A stretch of 64,000 nt of DNA from Serratia marcescens subsp. marcescens ATCC 13880 (lineage in GTDB: Bacteria; Pseudomonadota; Gammaproteobacteria; Enterobacterales; Enterobacteriaceae), in NCBI RefSeq assembly GCF_017299535.1, contig NZ_CP071238.1:5022001-5086000 (forward strand). The letters are read 5' to 3'. Of this stretch, positions 29,079-38,087 are shown in pieces. Within the stretch, counting starts at the first letter, position 1. Every line of letters starts with the position of its first letter. The notes under the pieces are model-generated. The model made no database searches and was not told the origin of the DNA. It worked only from the letters and a program-made list of their open reading frames with translations. The position numbers and the translations under genes are program-made.

Positions 29079-29252
29079 TCACTCCTTCCGATATCTTTTT
29101 CTACCGGGCCGGGAGAGGGGCGGTTGTCTGCGCTGTCTGGCCACGGAAGCGCTGCGAAAACGCGCTTTGCGCTTAGACAGCCGCCATAGTTTACCGAATA
29201 ACCACAGCAGATAACACATCAAGAGTAGGGCTATTGTCGGGATCAGCCACAT
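29079..29252 (-). CDS. Candidate small membrane protein (57 aa) between yihI and hemN
   Basis: An ATG at 29252 opens a 57-codon frame that ends in TGA at 29079-29081. It begins 7 bases after the yihI stop and ends 2 bases before the hemN ATG, filling the gap exactly. The product starts MWLIPTIALLLMCYLLWLFG, a single hydrophobic helix (about 2-20), and then is strongly basic (KLWRLSKRKARFR, RQRRQ, GRKRYRK), which by the positive-inside rule predicts an N-out/C-in or tail-anchored inner-membrane peptide. The ribosome binding site is weak, so translation would depend on coupling to yihI. I do not recognise the family. A degenerate DUF2489-like gene, found here in some other gammaproteobacteria, is possible. 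Confidence 0.5.
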   Translation of the reverse strand: MWLIPTIALLLMCYLLWLFGKLWRLSKRKARFRSASVARQRRQPPLSRPGRKRYRKE

Positions 29253-29258
29253 GGCGCG

Positions 29259-29801
29259 TTAAAAAGCATCCTTCGGGTTGCCGCCTTTCAGCAGCTTCAG
29301 AATATCTTCCTGCTTCTCTTCTTCTTCCTCGTCGTCTTCATCGCCCAGCTCGATGCCCAGCACGTCCATCAGCACATCGATACGATCCAGCGTCTTATCG
29401 ACATACGCCTGTTCTTGCGCGTTCAGCGTTTCGCCATCGTCGATGCGATCCAGCAGCGCGTTCAGGCGTTCGTCATTTTCCAGCTTCGCCAGCTCTTCTT
29501 CCGGCGACAGGCGCGGTTTCGCTTCGGCCTTTGGCTTCGGCTGCGGTTTGGCCTTCACTTTGGTTTCGTCGACCACCAGCGCAACCGGCACTTTACTGCC
29601 GATACGCGGATCTTTGGCTTCCGCCGCCGATTTGTTTTTTTGGCTGCCGGACTCAACCTGGGTGCGTGAACCGGAAGCGTGGCCGCGGCGCTTTTTCAGG
29701 CGTTTGCGCTCGCGCGCTTCCTGATCGAGCTCCATACGGCTTTTCTTTTTCGTTTTTGACTTCGCCGCGCTGCCGCGAGGTGCTTTTGATGGCTGGTTCA
29801 T
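29259..29801 (-). CDS. yihI: YihI, GTPase-activating protein for Der
   Basis: YihI stimulates the GTPase activity of the ribosome-assembly factor Der (EngA). The 180-residue protein (E. coli about 169) has a highly basic N-terminal half rich in Lys/Arg/Ser ([20 protein letters not shown]). An acidic C-terminal half follows, with a conserved helix ([23 protein letters not shown] about 97-119) and a run of Asp/Glu ([12 protein letters not shown] near 155-166). This bipolar charge pattern is typical of the family. It is the first gene of a minus-strand yihI-smORF-hemN series. Confidence 0.93.
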   Translation of the reverse strand: MNQPSKAPRGSAAKSKTKKKSRMELDQEARERKRLKKRRGHASGSRTQVESGSQKNKSAAEAKDPRIGSKVPVALVVDETKVKAKPQPKPKAEAKPRLSPEEELAKLENDERLNALLDRIDDGETLNAQEQAYVDKTLDRIDVLMDVLGIELGDEDDEEEEEKQEDILKLLKGGNPKDAF

Positions 29802-29867
29802 AGCGTGTGCTCTTAGGTATGTAGATTCAGTATAGAATTGCGGCGGAATCTAGCAGAAAGCGGACAA

Positions 29868-30242
29868 AGAAAAAAGGCGGCAGGTTAAACCTGCCGCCTA
29901 TTTCGCACCTTCTTGCGAAGGGTATTCCTGTTACGCGCTCCTTGCGTACATGCAACATCCCGGTTTTTCCTTCTGCTATAACCGCATTCCCTGCCACTAC
30001 GTCCTTCATCCTGAAAGGAAAATCGTCCATGGCGCAATCCATTCGCATCCGCTCTTCCCGAACGTGCTTCCTGCGGGCATCCAAACTGCCGATACTTCAC
30101 CATCCGATGTGCCTGCCGCCTATTCCGGTGCGAAAGGGTCACTTCCTTTTGCGTTCATCCTGGCACTCATTGCACGCCCTGTGCATTCCCTGAGATTTGT
30201 CATCCTTCCCGGATGTTCCCTAATCCTGCGCAACCCTGCGTT
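29868..30242 (-). ncRNA. csrC: CsrC-type small regulatory RNA
   Basis: E. coli CsrC, an RNA that sequesters the translation regulator CsrA, is encoded between yihI and yihA (engB). Here that interval carries on the minus strand about 22 GGA triplets within 370 bases, many as AGGA or GGGA in predicted loops, which is the signature of CsrA-binding decoy RNAs. The 3' end is a perfect 12-bp terminator stem (plus 29875-29886 with 29888-29899) followed by a T-rich tract. A promoter with TTGAGC (plus 30272-30277), a 16-base spacer and TAAAGT (30250-30255) puts the 5' end near 30242. It is longer than E. coli CsrC (about 245 nt), so the exact 5' end is uncertain. Short ORFs here lack support. Confidence 0.78.
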
Positions 30243-30249
30243 AACGAGT

Positions 30250-30277
30250 ACTTTACGTTATTGTTGCGAAGGCTCAA
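30250..30277 (-). promoter_or_regulatory. Candidate csrC promoter
   Basis: On the minus strand TTGAGC (-35) and TAAAGT (-10) are separated by 16 bases, about 8 bases upstream of the GGA-rich region. Further upstream (plus 30391-30408, minus strand) is TGTGAGACA, similar to one half of the UvrY/SirA binding palindrome, about 150 bases before the start. That regulatory link is speculative. Confidence 0.45.
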
Positions 30278-30535
30278 GGCACCTGACGCCGATTTGACTG
30301 ACATTTCCACACAACGAAAAAACAACACATTGTTTTTAAAATAGAAACAGAAATATCGCTTTCGAATAAAGCGACATTACCCGCGATTCGAATGGCAAAT
30401 GTCTCACAACGTACGGTCGGCATAACTGCCGTTTTATCGCGCCCCGCCGCTTAAAAACGGAGAAACACGCCATTTTTACCGCTGATGCAGTTATAATCGC
30501 CAACCAGTTAGCCATCCTCACGGAGACGAAAAATT

Positions 30536-31180
30536 TTGACCAGCAAGAACTACAACTATCATGTGACCCATTTCGTCACCAGCGCACCCGATATTCGCCA
30601 TCTGCCGGGGGATGCAGGAATTGAAGTCGCCTTTGCCGGCCGTTCCAACGCCGGTAAATCCAGCGCGCTGAATACGCTGACCAATCAAAAAAGCCTGGCG
30701 CGCACCAGTAAGACGCCGGGGCGCACCCAGCTGATCAACCTGTTCGAAGTGGAAGACGGCATTCGTCTGGTCGACCTGCCGGGTTATGGCTACGCCGAAG
30801 TGCCGGAAGAAATGAAGCGCAAATGGCAACGCGCGCTGGGCGAATACCTGCAGATGCGCAACAGCCTGAAAGGGCTGGTAGTGCTGATGGATATCCGCCA
30901 TCCGCTGAAAGATCTCGACCAGCAGATGATCCAATGGGCGGTCGACGTCGGCACGCCGGTGCTGGTGTTGCTGACCAAGGCCGACAAGCTGGCCTCCGGC
31001 GCACGCAAGGCGCAACTTAACATGGTGCGTGAAGCGGTGCTGCCGTTTATGGGGGACATCCAGGTCGAAGCCTTCTCATCGCTGAAAAAGATCGGCGTCG
31101 ACAAGTTGCGCCAGAAGCTGGACACCTGGTTTAACGAGATCCCGCCGGAAGTGCTGCCGGAAGAGGACATCGGCGAATAA
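30536..31180 (+). CDS. engB: Ribosome biogenesis GTPase EngB (YihA/YsxC)
   Basis: EngB is an essential GTPase of 50S ribosomal subunit assembly. The 214-residue protein starts at TTG (30536; [13 protein letters not shown]), as the E. coli gene also does; CGGAGACG lies upstream as ribosome binding site. Motifs are G1 GRSNAGKSS (35-43), G2 Thr in KTPGRTQ (about 58-64), G3 DLPGYG (about 80-85), G4 TKAD (about 147-150) and G5 SSLKK (about 181-185). It is divergent from the CsrC RNA and convergent with Spot 42. Confidence 0.97.
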   Translation: MTSKNYNYHVTHFVTSAPDIRHLPGDAGIEVAFAGRSNAGKSSALNTLTNQKSLARTSKTPGRTQLINLFEVEDGIRLVDLPGYGYAEVPEEMKRKWQRALGEYLQMRNSLKGLVVLMDIRHPLKDLDQQMIQWAVDVGTPVLVLLTKADKLASGARKAQLNMVREAVLPFMGDIQVEAFSSLKKIGVDKLRQKLDTWFNEIPPEVLPEEDIGE

Positions 31181-31198
31181 GCCCTGATCGCACGTTTG

Positions 31199-31228
31199 AG
31201 CCGATGCCTCGCCGCATCGGCTTTTTTA
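31199..31228 (+). terminator. Terminator of engB
   Basis: AGCCGATGC (31199-31207) pairs with GCATCGGCT (31214-31222) around a CTCGCC loop and is followed by six T residues. Confidence 0.9.
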
Positions 31229-31416
31229 TGCCCGCAGATCGGCCGCAGGCGGGATTTTTCGTTATCTAATTACATTTTTGAAATAAAGCCATCATAAAGA
31301 CTTATTGCCAAAACGGGCTTGTCTCGCCGAATTACGCGGATTGAGGGAGCGGAAGCTGAAATGAAAAGCGGGGCCGAGCGATAGGAAAAACGTATGGTTT
31401 GCTGCTGTTTTTACAA

Positions 31417-31524
31417 TAAAAAACGCCCCAGTCAATACTGACTGGGGCGGCTAAATATTCAGCCAAATCCGATTACGTGAAGTAAAAGGTCTGAAAGATA
31501 GAACATCTTACCTCTGTACCCTAC
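31417..31524 (-). ncRNA. spf: Spot 42 RNA
   Basis: Spot 42 is an Hfq-dependent, CRP-repressed small RNA that silences mRNAs of secondary carbon and redox metabolism when glucose is present. The minus strand from 31524 reads GTAGGGTACAGAGGTAAGAT and continues nearly identical to E. coli spf over 108 bases. It ends in the terminator stem CGCCCCAGTC/GACTGGGGCG with six U residues. Location between polA and engB, and orientation relative to polA, are as in E. coli. It encodes the 15-codon SpfP ORF. Confidence 0.96.
31459..31506 (-). CDS. spfP: SpfP peptide encoded within Spot 42
   Basis: Inside Spot 42 an ATG at 31506, preceded by AGAGG, opens a 15-codon frame: MFYLSDLLLHVIGFG, then TGA. To my memory this is the peptide reported in E. 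coli as SpfP, which makes Spot 42 a dual-function RNA that also blocks CRP-dependent activation. The ORF, its start and its Shine-Dalgarno are seen directly; translation in this species is inferred from conservation. Confidence 0.7.
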   Translation of the reverse strand: MFYLSDLLLHVIGFG

Positions 31525-31658
31525 GCCTGTAACTCTACATCATTTTTTCGCAGGGAAAAAGAATTTTTTGTAGTTTACTTACACAATTTGCGGCGCAAGA
31601 ACGGCGAAGTTGGGGAAACTATCGCCGCATCTTGTAGCTTAATTACGAAAAGTGCTTA

Positions 31659-31691
31659 GGTTATCGCCAGTTAGCGCATACGGCGATAACC
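31659..31691 (-). terminator. Long hairpin after polA
   Basis: GGTTATCGCC (31659-31668) and GGCGATAACC (31682-31691) form a perfect 10-bp inverted repeat with a 13-base loop, 7 bases beyond the polA stop codon. On the minus strand it is followed by only a short T run (TTTT after TAAGCAC). It may act as a weak terminator or as an mRNA 3'-end stabiliser. Spot 42 starts about 135 bases further on. Confidence 0.55.
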
Positions 31692-31697
31692 CAACGA

Positions 31698-34496
31698 TCA
31701 ATGCGCCTCATCCCAGTTCATGCCGACGCCCACATCGACCTTCAGCGGCACCGCCAGCGTCATGCTGCCTTCCATCAGTTGGCGGATACGCTGGCTGGCT
31801 TCGTCGATCACCGATTCATGCACCTCGAACACCAATTCATCGTGCACCTGCATGATCGCGCGCACCAACGGCTTCTCCTGCCCCTGCAGCCAGGCGTCGA
31901 CCTCGATCATCGCACGCTTGATGATATCGGCCGCCGTGCCCTGCATCGGGGCGTTGATGGCGGCGCGCTCGGCCGCCTTGCGGCGCATGGCATTGCTGGA
32001 GCGGACGTCCGGCAGATACAGACGGCGGCCGTCCAGCGTGCTGACATAGCCCTGCTCGGAAGCCTGCTGACGGGTGCGCTCCATGTAATCCAGCACGCCC
32101 GGGTAACGTTCGAAGTAGAGATCCATATAGCGCTGGGCTTCCCCACGCGGGATCCCCAGCTGACGCGCCAGGCCGAAAGCGCTCATGCCGTAAATCAAAC
32201 CAAAGTTAATCGCCTTGGCGCTGCGGCGCTGCTCGCCGGTCACTTTATCCAGCGGCACGCCGAAAACTTCCGACGCCGTGGCGCGGTGAATGTCTTTCCC
32301 TTCGGCGAAGGCCTTCAGCAGCCCTTCATCCTGTGACAGATGCGCCATGATGCGCAGCTCGATCTGCGAGTAGTCGGCCGCAACGATGCGGTAGCCTTCC
32401 GGCGCAATAAAGGCCTGGCGAATGCGCCGCCCTTCTTCGTTGCGCACCGGGATGTTCTGCAGGTTCGGATCGCTCGAGGAGAGGCGGCCGGTGGCGGTCA
32501 CCGCCTGATGGTACGAGGTATGCACCCGCCCGCTGACCGGATTGATCATCAGCGGCAGCTTGTCGGTATAGGTGGTCTTCAGCTTCGCCAGGCCGCGGTA
32601 TTCCAGGATCACCTTCGGCAGCGGGTAGTCCAGCGCCAGCTCGGCCAGCACCTCTTCGTTAGTGGACGGCGCCCCGCCCGGGGTTTTCTTCAGCACCGGC
32701 AGCTTTTGTTTTTCGTACAGGATCGCCTGCAGTTGCTTGGTCGACGCCAGGTTGAACGGCTCTTCCGCCAGCTCGTGGGCCTGCGCTTCCAGCTCAGCCA
32801 GACGCTTGGCCAGCTCTTGGGAGTGGGCCGACAAAATGGCCGGATCGATCAGTACCCCGGTGCGTTCGATATGTGACAGCACCGGCAGCAGCGGCATTTC
32901 AATCTCATTGAATACCGTCAGCAGTTCCGCGCTCTGTTTCAGCTGCGGCCACATCGCCAGGTGCAGCTGCAGCGTGACATCGGCGTCTTCGGCGGCGTAA
33001 GGCGCCGCCTGCTCCAGCGCGATCTGGTTGAACGTCAGCTGGTTTTTGCCCTTGCCGGCGATCTCTTCAAAGGTGATGGTTTTGTGGCCCAGATAGCGAT
33101 CGGCCAGGCTGTCCATATCGTGACGGCCGCCGACGCTGTCCAGCACATAGGACTCCAGCATGGTGTCGTAGGCGATGCCGCGCATCTCGATGCCATAGCG
33201 CGCCAGCAGGCTCATGTCGAACTTCAGGTTTTGCCCGACCTTGAGCGCCTTCTCGTCTTCCAGCAGCGGCTTGAGCGCCTCCAGCACATAAGCGCGATCC
33301 AGCTGCGCCGGCGCATCCAGATAATCGTGCGCCACCGGCAAATAAGCCGCTTCGCCCGGCGCGATCGCGAAGGACAGGCCGATCAGGTTGGCGGTCAGGG
33401 TATCCAGACCGTCGGTTTCGGTATCGAAGGCAAACACGTCGGCCTTTTTCAGCCGCGCCAGCCAGTCGGTAAAGGTCGCTTCGTCCAGGATAGTGACATA
33501 CCCGTCCTGGGACAGCTTGGCTTCCGCCAAGGCTTTCGGCGCTTCCACGGCGGCAGCCGGTTTGGCGGCGCCGGCAGCTTTCGCGCCCGCGCCTTTCTTG
33601 TGTTCCAGCCAGACGCCGGCTTCCACGTCCGCCAGCCAGCGTTTGAACTCGTACTGTTTGAACAGCTGTTGCAACGTGTCGACATCCGGCGCGGAGACCG
33701 TCAGGTCCGCGCAGGTCAGATCCAGCTCGACGTCGGTTTTGATCGTCGCCAGCTTATAGGAGAGGTACGCGACCTCTTTATTCTGTTCCAGCTTGGCCGC
33801 CATGGTTTTGGCGCCGCGGAAGCTCAGCGTAGCGATGTTCTCCAGATTACCGTACAGCGCATCCAGCCCGCCGATACCCTGCAGCAACGCCTGGGCGGTT
33901 TTCTCGCCCACGCCCGGTACGCCGGGAATGTTGTCCGATGAATCGCCCATCAGCGCCAGGAAGTCGATGATCAACTCCGGCGGAATGCCGTACTTGTCGC
34001 ACACTTCCTGCGGACCGAGGATCGTGTTGTTCATGGTGTTGATCAGGGTGACGTTCGGCGTCACCAGCTGCGCCATGTCTTTGTCGCCGGTGCTGATCAG
34101 CACCGCATGGCCGGCCTTTTCGGCCTCCAGCGCCAGCGTACCGATAACGTCGTCCGCCTCAACGCCGGGCGTCACCAGCAGCGGCAGGCCCATCGCCTTG
34201 ACCATGCTGTGCAGCGGCTCGATCTGCGCGCGCAGATCGTCCGGCATCGGCGGCCGATGTGACTTGTATTCAGCGAAGAGATCATCGCGGAAGGTCTTCC
34301 CTTTGGCATCAAACACCACGGCAACGTGGCTCGGTTGATACTGCAGCAGCAGGCTGCGCAGCATATTCAGCACGCCGTACATCGCGCCGGTCGGCTCGCC
34401 CGCCGAGTTGGTCAGCGGCGGGAAGGCGTGATAAGCGCGGTAGAGGTAGGAGGAACCGTCAACCAGGATTAGTGGGTTTTCTGCAATCTGGGCCAT
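31698..34496 (-). CDS. polA: DNA polymerase I
   Basis: Pol I fills repair gaps and removes RNA primers. The 932-residue protein (E. coli 928) has the 5'-3' exonuclease domain at the N-terminus ([18 protein letters not shown], about 9-26; [13 protein letters not shown], about 77-89). The 3'-5' proofreading domain has the D-x-E motif [11 protein letters not shown] (about 355-365). The polymerase domain has motif A DYSQIELR (about 709-716), motif [17 protein letters not shown] (about 758-773) and motif C HDELVFE (about 885-891). All catalytic acids are present. It is transcribed toward Spot 42, as in E. coli. Confidence 0.99.
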   Translation of the reverse strand: MAQIAENPLILVDGSSYLYRAYHAFPPLTNSAGEPTGAMYGVLNMLRSLLLQYQPSHVAVVFDAKGKTFRDDLFAEYKSHRPPMPDDLRAQIEPLHSMVKAMGLPLLVTPGVEADDVIGTLALEAEKAGHAVLISTGDKDMAQLVTPNVTLINTMNNTILGPQEVCDKYGIPPELIIDFLALMGDSSDNIPGVPGVGEKTAQALLQGIGGLDALYGNLENIATLSFRGAKTMAAKLEQNKEVAYLSYKLATIKTDVELDLTCADLTVSAPDVDTLQQLFKQYEFKRWLADVEAGVWLEHKKGAGAKAAGAAKPAAAVEAPKALAEAKLSQDGYVTILDEATFTDWLARLKKADVFAFDTETDGLDTLTANLIGLSFAIAPGEAAYLPVAHDYLDAPAQLDRAYVLEALKPLLEDEKALKVGQNLKFDMSLLARYGIEMRGIAYDTMLESYVLDSVGGRHDMDSLADRYLGHKTITFEEIAGKGKNQLTFNQIALEQAAPYAAEDADVTLQLHLAMWPQLKQSAELLTVFNEIEMPLLPVLSHIERTGVLIDPAILSAHSQELAKRLAELEAQAHELAEEPFNLASTKQLQAILYEKQKLPVLKKTPGGAPSTNEEVLAELALDYPLPKVILEYRGLAKLKTTYTDKLPLMINPVSGRVHTSYHQAVTATGRLSSSDPNLQNIPVRNEEGRRIRQAFIAPEGYRIVAADYSQIELRIMAHLSQDEGLLKAFAEGKDIHRATASEVFGVPLDKVTGEQRRSAKAINFGLIYGMSAFGLARQLGIPRGEAQRYMDLYFERYPGVLDYMERTRQQASEQGYVSTLDGRRLYLPDVRSSNAMRRKAAERAAINAPMQGTAADIIKRAMIEVDAWLQGQEKPLVRAIMQVHDELVFEVHESVIDEASQRIRQLMEGSMTLAVPLKVDVGVGMNWDEAH

Positions 34497-34993
34497 AGCG
34501 TTTCTTTATCGTGATCGGACATAGGGGTAAGCATGCCATAGCTGGCCGTCGGAGACGAACCTTAGCGTGCATTGCGGACGAAAATGATGTGATTGTGTGC
34601 GAGGATCCGCAAGATCTTACCTGTGGATAACTTTGTGCATAGAAAAGAGACCGAATTATAACGCTGCGATTATCGTTATAACGGCGAATAAAATTCCTAT
34701 TTAAATCACCGCGTTAAAAGAACGAATTCCGGCGACGCTTTATTATTGGCTTTTATTGGATTTGTGGATATAACTTTCGCCGGATTTTAATCGCACTATT
34801 CATCAAATTCGGCGCCTCAATTACCATAGCACAAGCTGGACAAGTTGCACGAAAACTCAGCAAATGGTTATCCGATGAGACGAAAAACAGTGATTTTTAG
34901 CGGCGCTTTACCCCGGCGATTTCTGTTAAAATGCGTTTTTGTTCATGCGTTTTGGCATGCAACGATGTTCCCAACAACCGTCAGCCCATAATC
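34497..34993. other. 497-base divergent gap between polA and yihG
   Basis: This AT-rich gap must contain the promoters of polA (minus) and yihG (plus). No ORF or RNA gene is convincing. A consensus DnaA box (TGTGGATAA, the complement of TTATCCACA) lies at 34622-34630, and a near match (TTGTGGATAT) at about 34761-34770. A plus-strand -10-like TTAAAAT precedes yihG at about 34925. Confidence 0.5.
34622..34630 (-). promoter_or_regulatory. DnaA box upstream of polA
   Basis: The minus strand reads TTATCCACA, a perfect consensus R-type DnaA box, 126-134 bases upstream of the polA ATG. It could tie polA expression to DnaA; the site is seen, the function is inferred. Confidence 0.55.
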
Positions 34994-35890
34994 ATGCCAA
35001 GATTGTTAACGCCTGTTATCTTTATCATTTCCGTCATACTTACCATTCTGGTGACGGTGTTGTGCTCCATCCCCATCACGCTGGCCGGCATCGTGAAACT
35101 CCTGGTGCCCATTCCCGCCGTCTGGCGATATATCTCGGCTTTCGCCGATTTCATGATGTGGTGTTGGTGCCAAGGGCTGGCGCTGTTATTGCGCATTAAC
35201 GGGCAATTGCGTTGGGATATTGAAGGGCTGGAAGGGCTGGACCGCAAAAACTGGTATCTGCTGATCAGCAACCACGAAAGTTGGTCGGACATTGTCGTAC
35301 TGTGCGTGCTGTTCAGAAATCATATTCCAATGAATAAGTATTTTCTCAAGCAACAGCTCGCCTGGGTGCCTTTTGTCGGCCTGGCCTGCTGGGCGCTGGA
35401 TATGCCATTCATGAAGCGTTACTCCCGCGCCTATTTGCTCAAGCATCCGGAAAAGCGCGGCAAGGATATCGAAACGACGCGCCGTTCCTGCGAAAAATTC
35501 CGCCAGCGTCCAACCACCATCGTCAATTTCGTCGAGGGTTCACGCTTCACCGAAGCCAAGAAAATTAAAAGCAATTCGCCGTATCGCAATTTGCTGGCGC
35601 CTAAAGCCGCCGGCATCGCGTTTACACTCAGCGCGTTGGGCAATCAGTTCGACAAAATATTGAACGTTACTCTGCTCTATCCGGAAAATAACCAACGGCC
35701 TTTTAGGGATATGCTGTGCGGGCGGCTGACGCGTATCGTGGTGAGAATAGAGACGCTGCCGATCGATGAAACCCTGCACGGGGACTACTTCAACGACAAG
35801 CAGTTCAAGCGGCGCTTCCAGCTGTGGCTGAATACGCTATGGCAGGAAAAAGATCGGTTGCTGGATAAATTGAAACGGCAATATGGATAA
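34994..35890 (+). CDS. yihG: YihG, PlsC-family acyltransferase
   Basis: An inner-membrane 1-acyl-sn-glycerol-3-phosphate acyltransferase-like protein of 298 residues. It starts at the ATG at 34994 ([19 protein letters not shown]); the frame is open 21 codons further upstream without family character. N-terminal helices (about 8-50) anchor it. The PlsC motifs NHESWSD (about 91-97, in place of NHxxxxD) and FVEGSRFT (about 180-187) are clear. In E. coli YihG makes phosphatidic acid with unusual acyl specificity and affects motility. It is convergent with dsbA through a shared terminator. Confidence 0.93.
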   Translation: MPRLLTPVIFIISVILTILVTVLCSIPITLAGIVKLLVPIPAVWRYISAFADFMMWCWCQGLALLLRINGQLRWDIEGLEGLDRKNWYLLISNHESWSDIVVLCVLFRNHIPMNKYFLKQQLAWVPFVGLACWALDMPFMKRYSRAYLLKHPEKRGKDIETTRRSCEKFRQRPTTIVNFVEGSRFTEAKKIKSNSPYRNLLAPKAAGIAFTLSALGNQFDKILNVTLLYPENNQRPFRDMLCGRLTRIVVRIETLPIDETLHGDYFNDKQFKRRFQLWLNTLWQEKDRLLDKLKRQYG

Positions 35891-35916
35891 AAAAACGCCG
35901 GCGATGCCGGCGTTTT
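35891..35916. terminator. Bidirectional terminator between yihG and dsbA
   Basis: AAAAACGCCGGC-GAT-GCCGGCGTTTT is a perfect GC stem flanked by A and T runs in the 41-base gap between the two stops. Confidence 0.88.
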
Positions 35917-35931
35917 CGCATGGGGTCTGGC

Positions 35932-36555
35932 TTATTTCTGCTGGCTGAGGAATTTAACCACATCGGCGAACTGCTTCACGTAAGCGTCCATCGAGCTGGT
36001 GTCCAGGCCATCGTTCTTAACCATGTATTTGCCGTTGACGAATACCGCCGGCACGCCGCGCAGCTGCAGATCTTCTGCGGCTTTCTCCTGTTGAACCACC
36101 AGAGATTTCACCACGAAGCTGTTCCAGGCCGCATCATAATCTGCTGCGGTCACACCCGCTTTCACGAAGACATTGCGGATATCATCCGGCGTTTGCACGG
36201 TCTGGGTTTTCTGCACCGCTTCAAACATCAGCGGGCTCACCTTGTCTTCCACGCCCAGCGCCATCGCTACCGCCCATGCCTGAGTCAGCTGTTTGCCCAA
36301 CGGCCCCAGGAATTCAACGTGGTACTTGGTCATTTTGGTGCCGGCAGGCAGCGCTTTCTTTACGTTCTCAGACACATGATAGACCTGCTCGAACTGGTAG
36401 CAGTGCGGGCAGTAGAAGGAGAAGAACTCCAACACCTGCGGCTCGCCGGTCACCGGTTTGTCCAGGGTCACATACTGAGCGCCATCGCTAAACTGTGCTG
36501 CCGAGGCACTGAATGCCATCACCATGCCAACGAGCGCCAACCATATTTTTTTCAT
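35932..36555 (-). CDS. dsbA: Periplasmic thiol:disulfide oxidoreductase DsbA
   Basis: DsbA introduces disulfide bonds into exported proteins and is recycled by DsbB. The 207-residue precursor begins with a signal peptide [19 protein letters not shown] with cleavage after about residue 19-20. A thioredoxin fold follows with the catalytic C49-P-H-C52 (FYCPHCY). The cis-Pro loop is [10 protein letters not shown] (about 167-176). It lies 29 bases downstream of srkA and is probably co-transcribed with it, as in E. coli where the pair belongs to the Cpx envelope-stress regulon. Confidence 0.99.
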   Translation of the reverse strand: MKKIWLALVGMVMAFSASAAQFSDGAQYVTLDKPVTGEPQVLEFFSFYCPHCYQFEQVYHVSENVKKALPAGTKMTKYHVEFLGPLGKQLTQAWAVAMALGVEDKVSPLMFEAVQKTQTVQTPDDIRNVFVKAGVTAADYDAAWNSFVVKSLVVQQEKAAEDLQLRGVPAVFVNGKYMVKNDGLDTSSMDAYVKQFADVVKFLSQQK

Positions 36556-36584
36556 AAGACTAAACTCTCCATTGTGTTAAAGCT

Positions 36585-37571
36585 TCAATACATTGGCGTC
36601 AGCTGCAGAGGGGGCTCCTGCAACAGCTTAACCTGTTCGGTGAAGGCCGCAGTCTGAGACAACCAGAAATCAGACTCCGCCATCCACGGAAAACTCTTGG
36701 GGAAGGCCGGATCCTGCCAACGGCGAGCGACCCAGGCCAGGTAATACACCATGCGCATCGCCCGCAGTGGTTCAATCAACGCCAGCTCGCGCTGATCAAA
36801 CTCGGCAAATTCGCTATACGCCTCCAGCAAGACATCCAGCTGCATCAGTTGATCGCGACGTTCGCCGTGCAGCAACATCCACAGATCCTGCACTGCCGGG
36901 CCGTTGCGCGCGTCATCAAGATCGACGAACAGCGGGCCATCGCGCCACAGAATATTGCCCGGATGGCAATCACCGTGCAAACGGCGCGGCTGCCAGTTCA
37001 GATGCCAGTGCGACTTGATCGCCGCAATCAGATTATCCGTCGCCTGCAGGAACGCGTCACGCTGCGTTGCCGGTAGCAGCTCGCAATCGGCCAGCACCTG
37101 GCGCGGGGCGGTGAGGTACTCTTCAATCCCCATCGTTGGCCGCTCGGCGAACAAACGCTCACCGCCGACCTGGTGGATACGCCCCAGAAAACGGCCCACC
37201 CATTCCAACTGATCCAGATTGTCTATCTCGTATTGCCGGCTCCCCACGCTGGGGAACAGGGCAAAGAAAAAGCCGCCGTGCGTATGCAGCGTAGCGCCTT
37301 GCAGCGCCAACGGCGCCACCGCCGGGATCTCCGCGCCGGCCAGATCCAGAGCGAACTGATGTTCCTCACCGATCTGTGCGGCGCTCCAGCGCTCCGGGCG
37401 GTAAAACTTCACCACGTAGCGCCGGCGATCTTCGTCCATAAACTGATAGACACGGTTCTCGTAGCTGTTCAGCGCCGTCAGGCCGGAATCGACGCGCAGG
37501 CCAACTCCTTCTAGCGCGTCCATAATCAAATCGGGCGACAGGGTGTCGAAATTAAAAGCAGAGTTATTCAT
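36585..37571 (-). CDS. srkA: Stress response kinase A (SrkA/YihE)
   Basis: SrkA is a eukaryotic-like Ser/Thr kinase of the APH/choline-kinase fold that protects stressed cells from programmed death. From the ATG at 37571 (MNNSAFNFDTLSPD) it is 328 residues, identical in length to E. coli. The kinase core has Lys in YVVKFYRPERW (about 53-63), the Brenner motif LHGDCHPGNILW (about 199-210) and the metal-binding FVDLDDARNGP (about 215-225). The frame is open 23 codons upstream but not family-like. It is the first gene of srkA-dsbA. Confidence 0.96.
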   Translation of the reverse strand: MNNSAFNFDTLSPDLIMDALEGVGLRVDSGLTALNSYENRVYQFMDEDRRRYVVKFYRPERWSAAQIGEEHQFALDLAGAEIPAVAPLALQGATLHTHGGFFFALFPSVGSRQYEIDNLDQLEWVGRFLGRIHQVGGERLFAERPTMGIEEYLTAPRQVLADCELLPATQRDAFLQATDNLIAAIKSHWHLNWQPRRLHGDCHPGNILWRDGPLFVDLDDARNGPAVQDLWMLLHGERRDQLMQLDVLLEAYSEFAEFDQRELALIEPLRAMRMVYYLAWVARRWQDPAFPKSFPWMAESDFWLSQTAAFTEQVKLLQEPPLQLTPMY

Positions 37572-37669
37572 AACGTTCGTTTGATCGCTGACAGCACGGT
37601 GCCGGGAATGAGAAATAGTAGCATTAATGGCGCATTTCACGCGCTATGCTTTCTCGCACCGCACGAGGA

Positions 37670-37939
37670 TCAGTCCTTGATAACGCCGCGAGCGCGCAGC
37701 AGCGCCGTTTTAAAATCTTCTTCGTAATCTTTCTTCAGACCCGGGATCTGATCCGTGCCGGCGCTACCGCGCATTTTCAGGTGATAAATGAGAATATCGT
37801 CGCTCAGTTCGGACAACTCGCCCTGGAAGCCCGCTTCCTTCGCCAGCTTTTGCAAAAACTGCATCAAATTGAGATCGGGATCTTCCTGCCAGGCCGGGTG
37901 CAACAGCTCGATCAACTCGTTTACGCGATGCGTTTTCAT
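37670..37939 (-). CDS. yihD: YihD family protein (DUF1040)
   Basis: A small soluble protein of 89 residues from the ATG at 37939 ([18 protein letters not shown]), the same length as E. coli YihD, with very high conservation in the C-terminal block [25 protein letters not shown]. The frame continues 11 codons upstream, including an ATG at 37972, but those residues are not in the family. Function is unknown; the E. coli protein is a Cpx-responsive, ribosome-interacting factor in some reports. It precedes srkA on the same strand and is divergent from mobA. Confidence 0.88.
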   Translation of the reverse strand: MKTHRVNELIELLHPAWQEDPDLNLMQFLQKLAKEAGFQGELSELSDDILIYHLKMRGSAGTDQIPGLKKDYEEDFKTALLRARGVIKD

Positions 37940-38087
37940 CTCAATATCGTCCAATAGCATGAATAAACTCACAAAGTAACAGGCTTACCCACGCAGTGAA
38001 AGAACCGGCTTGTCAATAAAGGTAAATCCTGATGTCACGTCTGCTTTAGCGCTACAATCAGCCCATCGACAAGGCGGGATAAACGAG

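Noticed and set aside
29827..30297. Several 83-115 codon ORFs in the yihI-engB gap
   Set aside because: They overlap the GGA-rich CsrC-type RNA, lack ribosome binding sites and show no protein-like composition.
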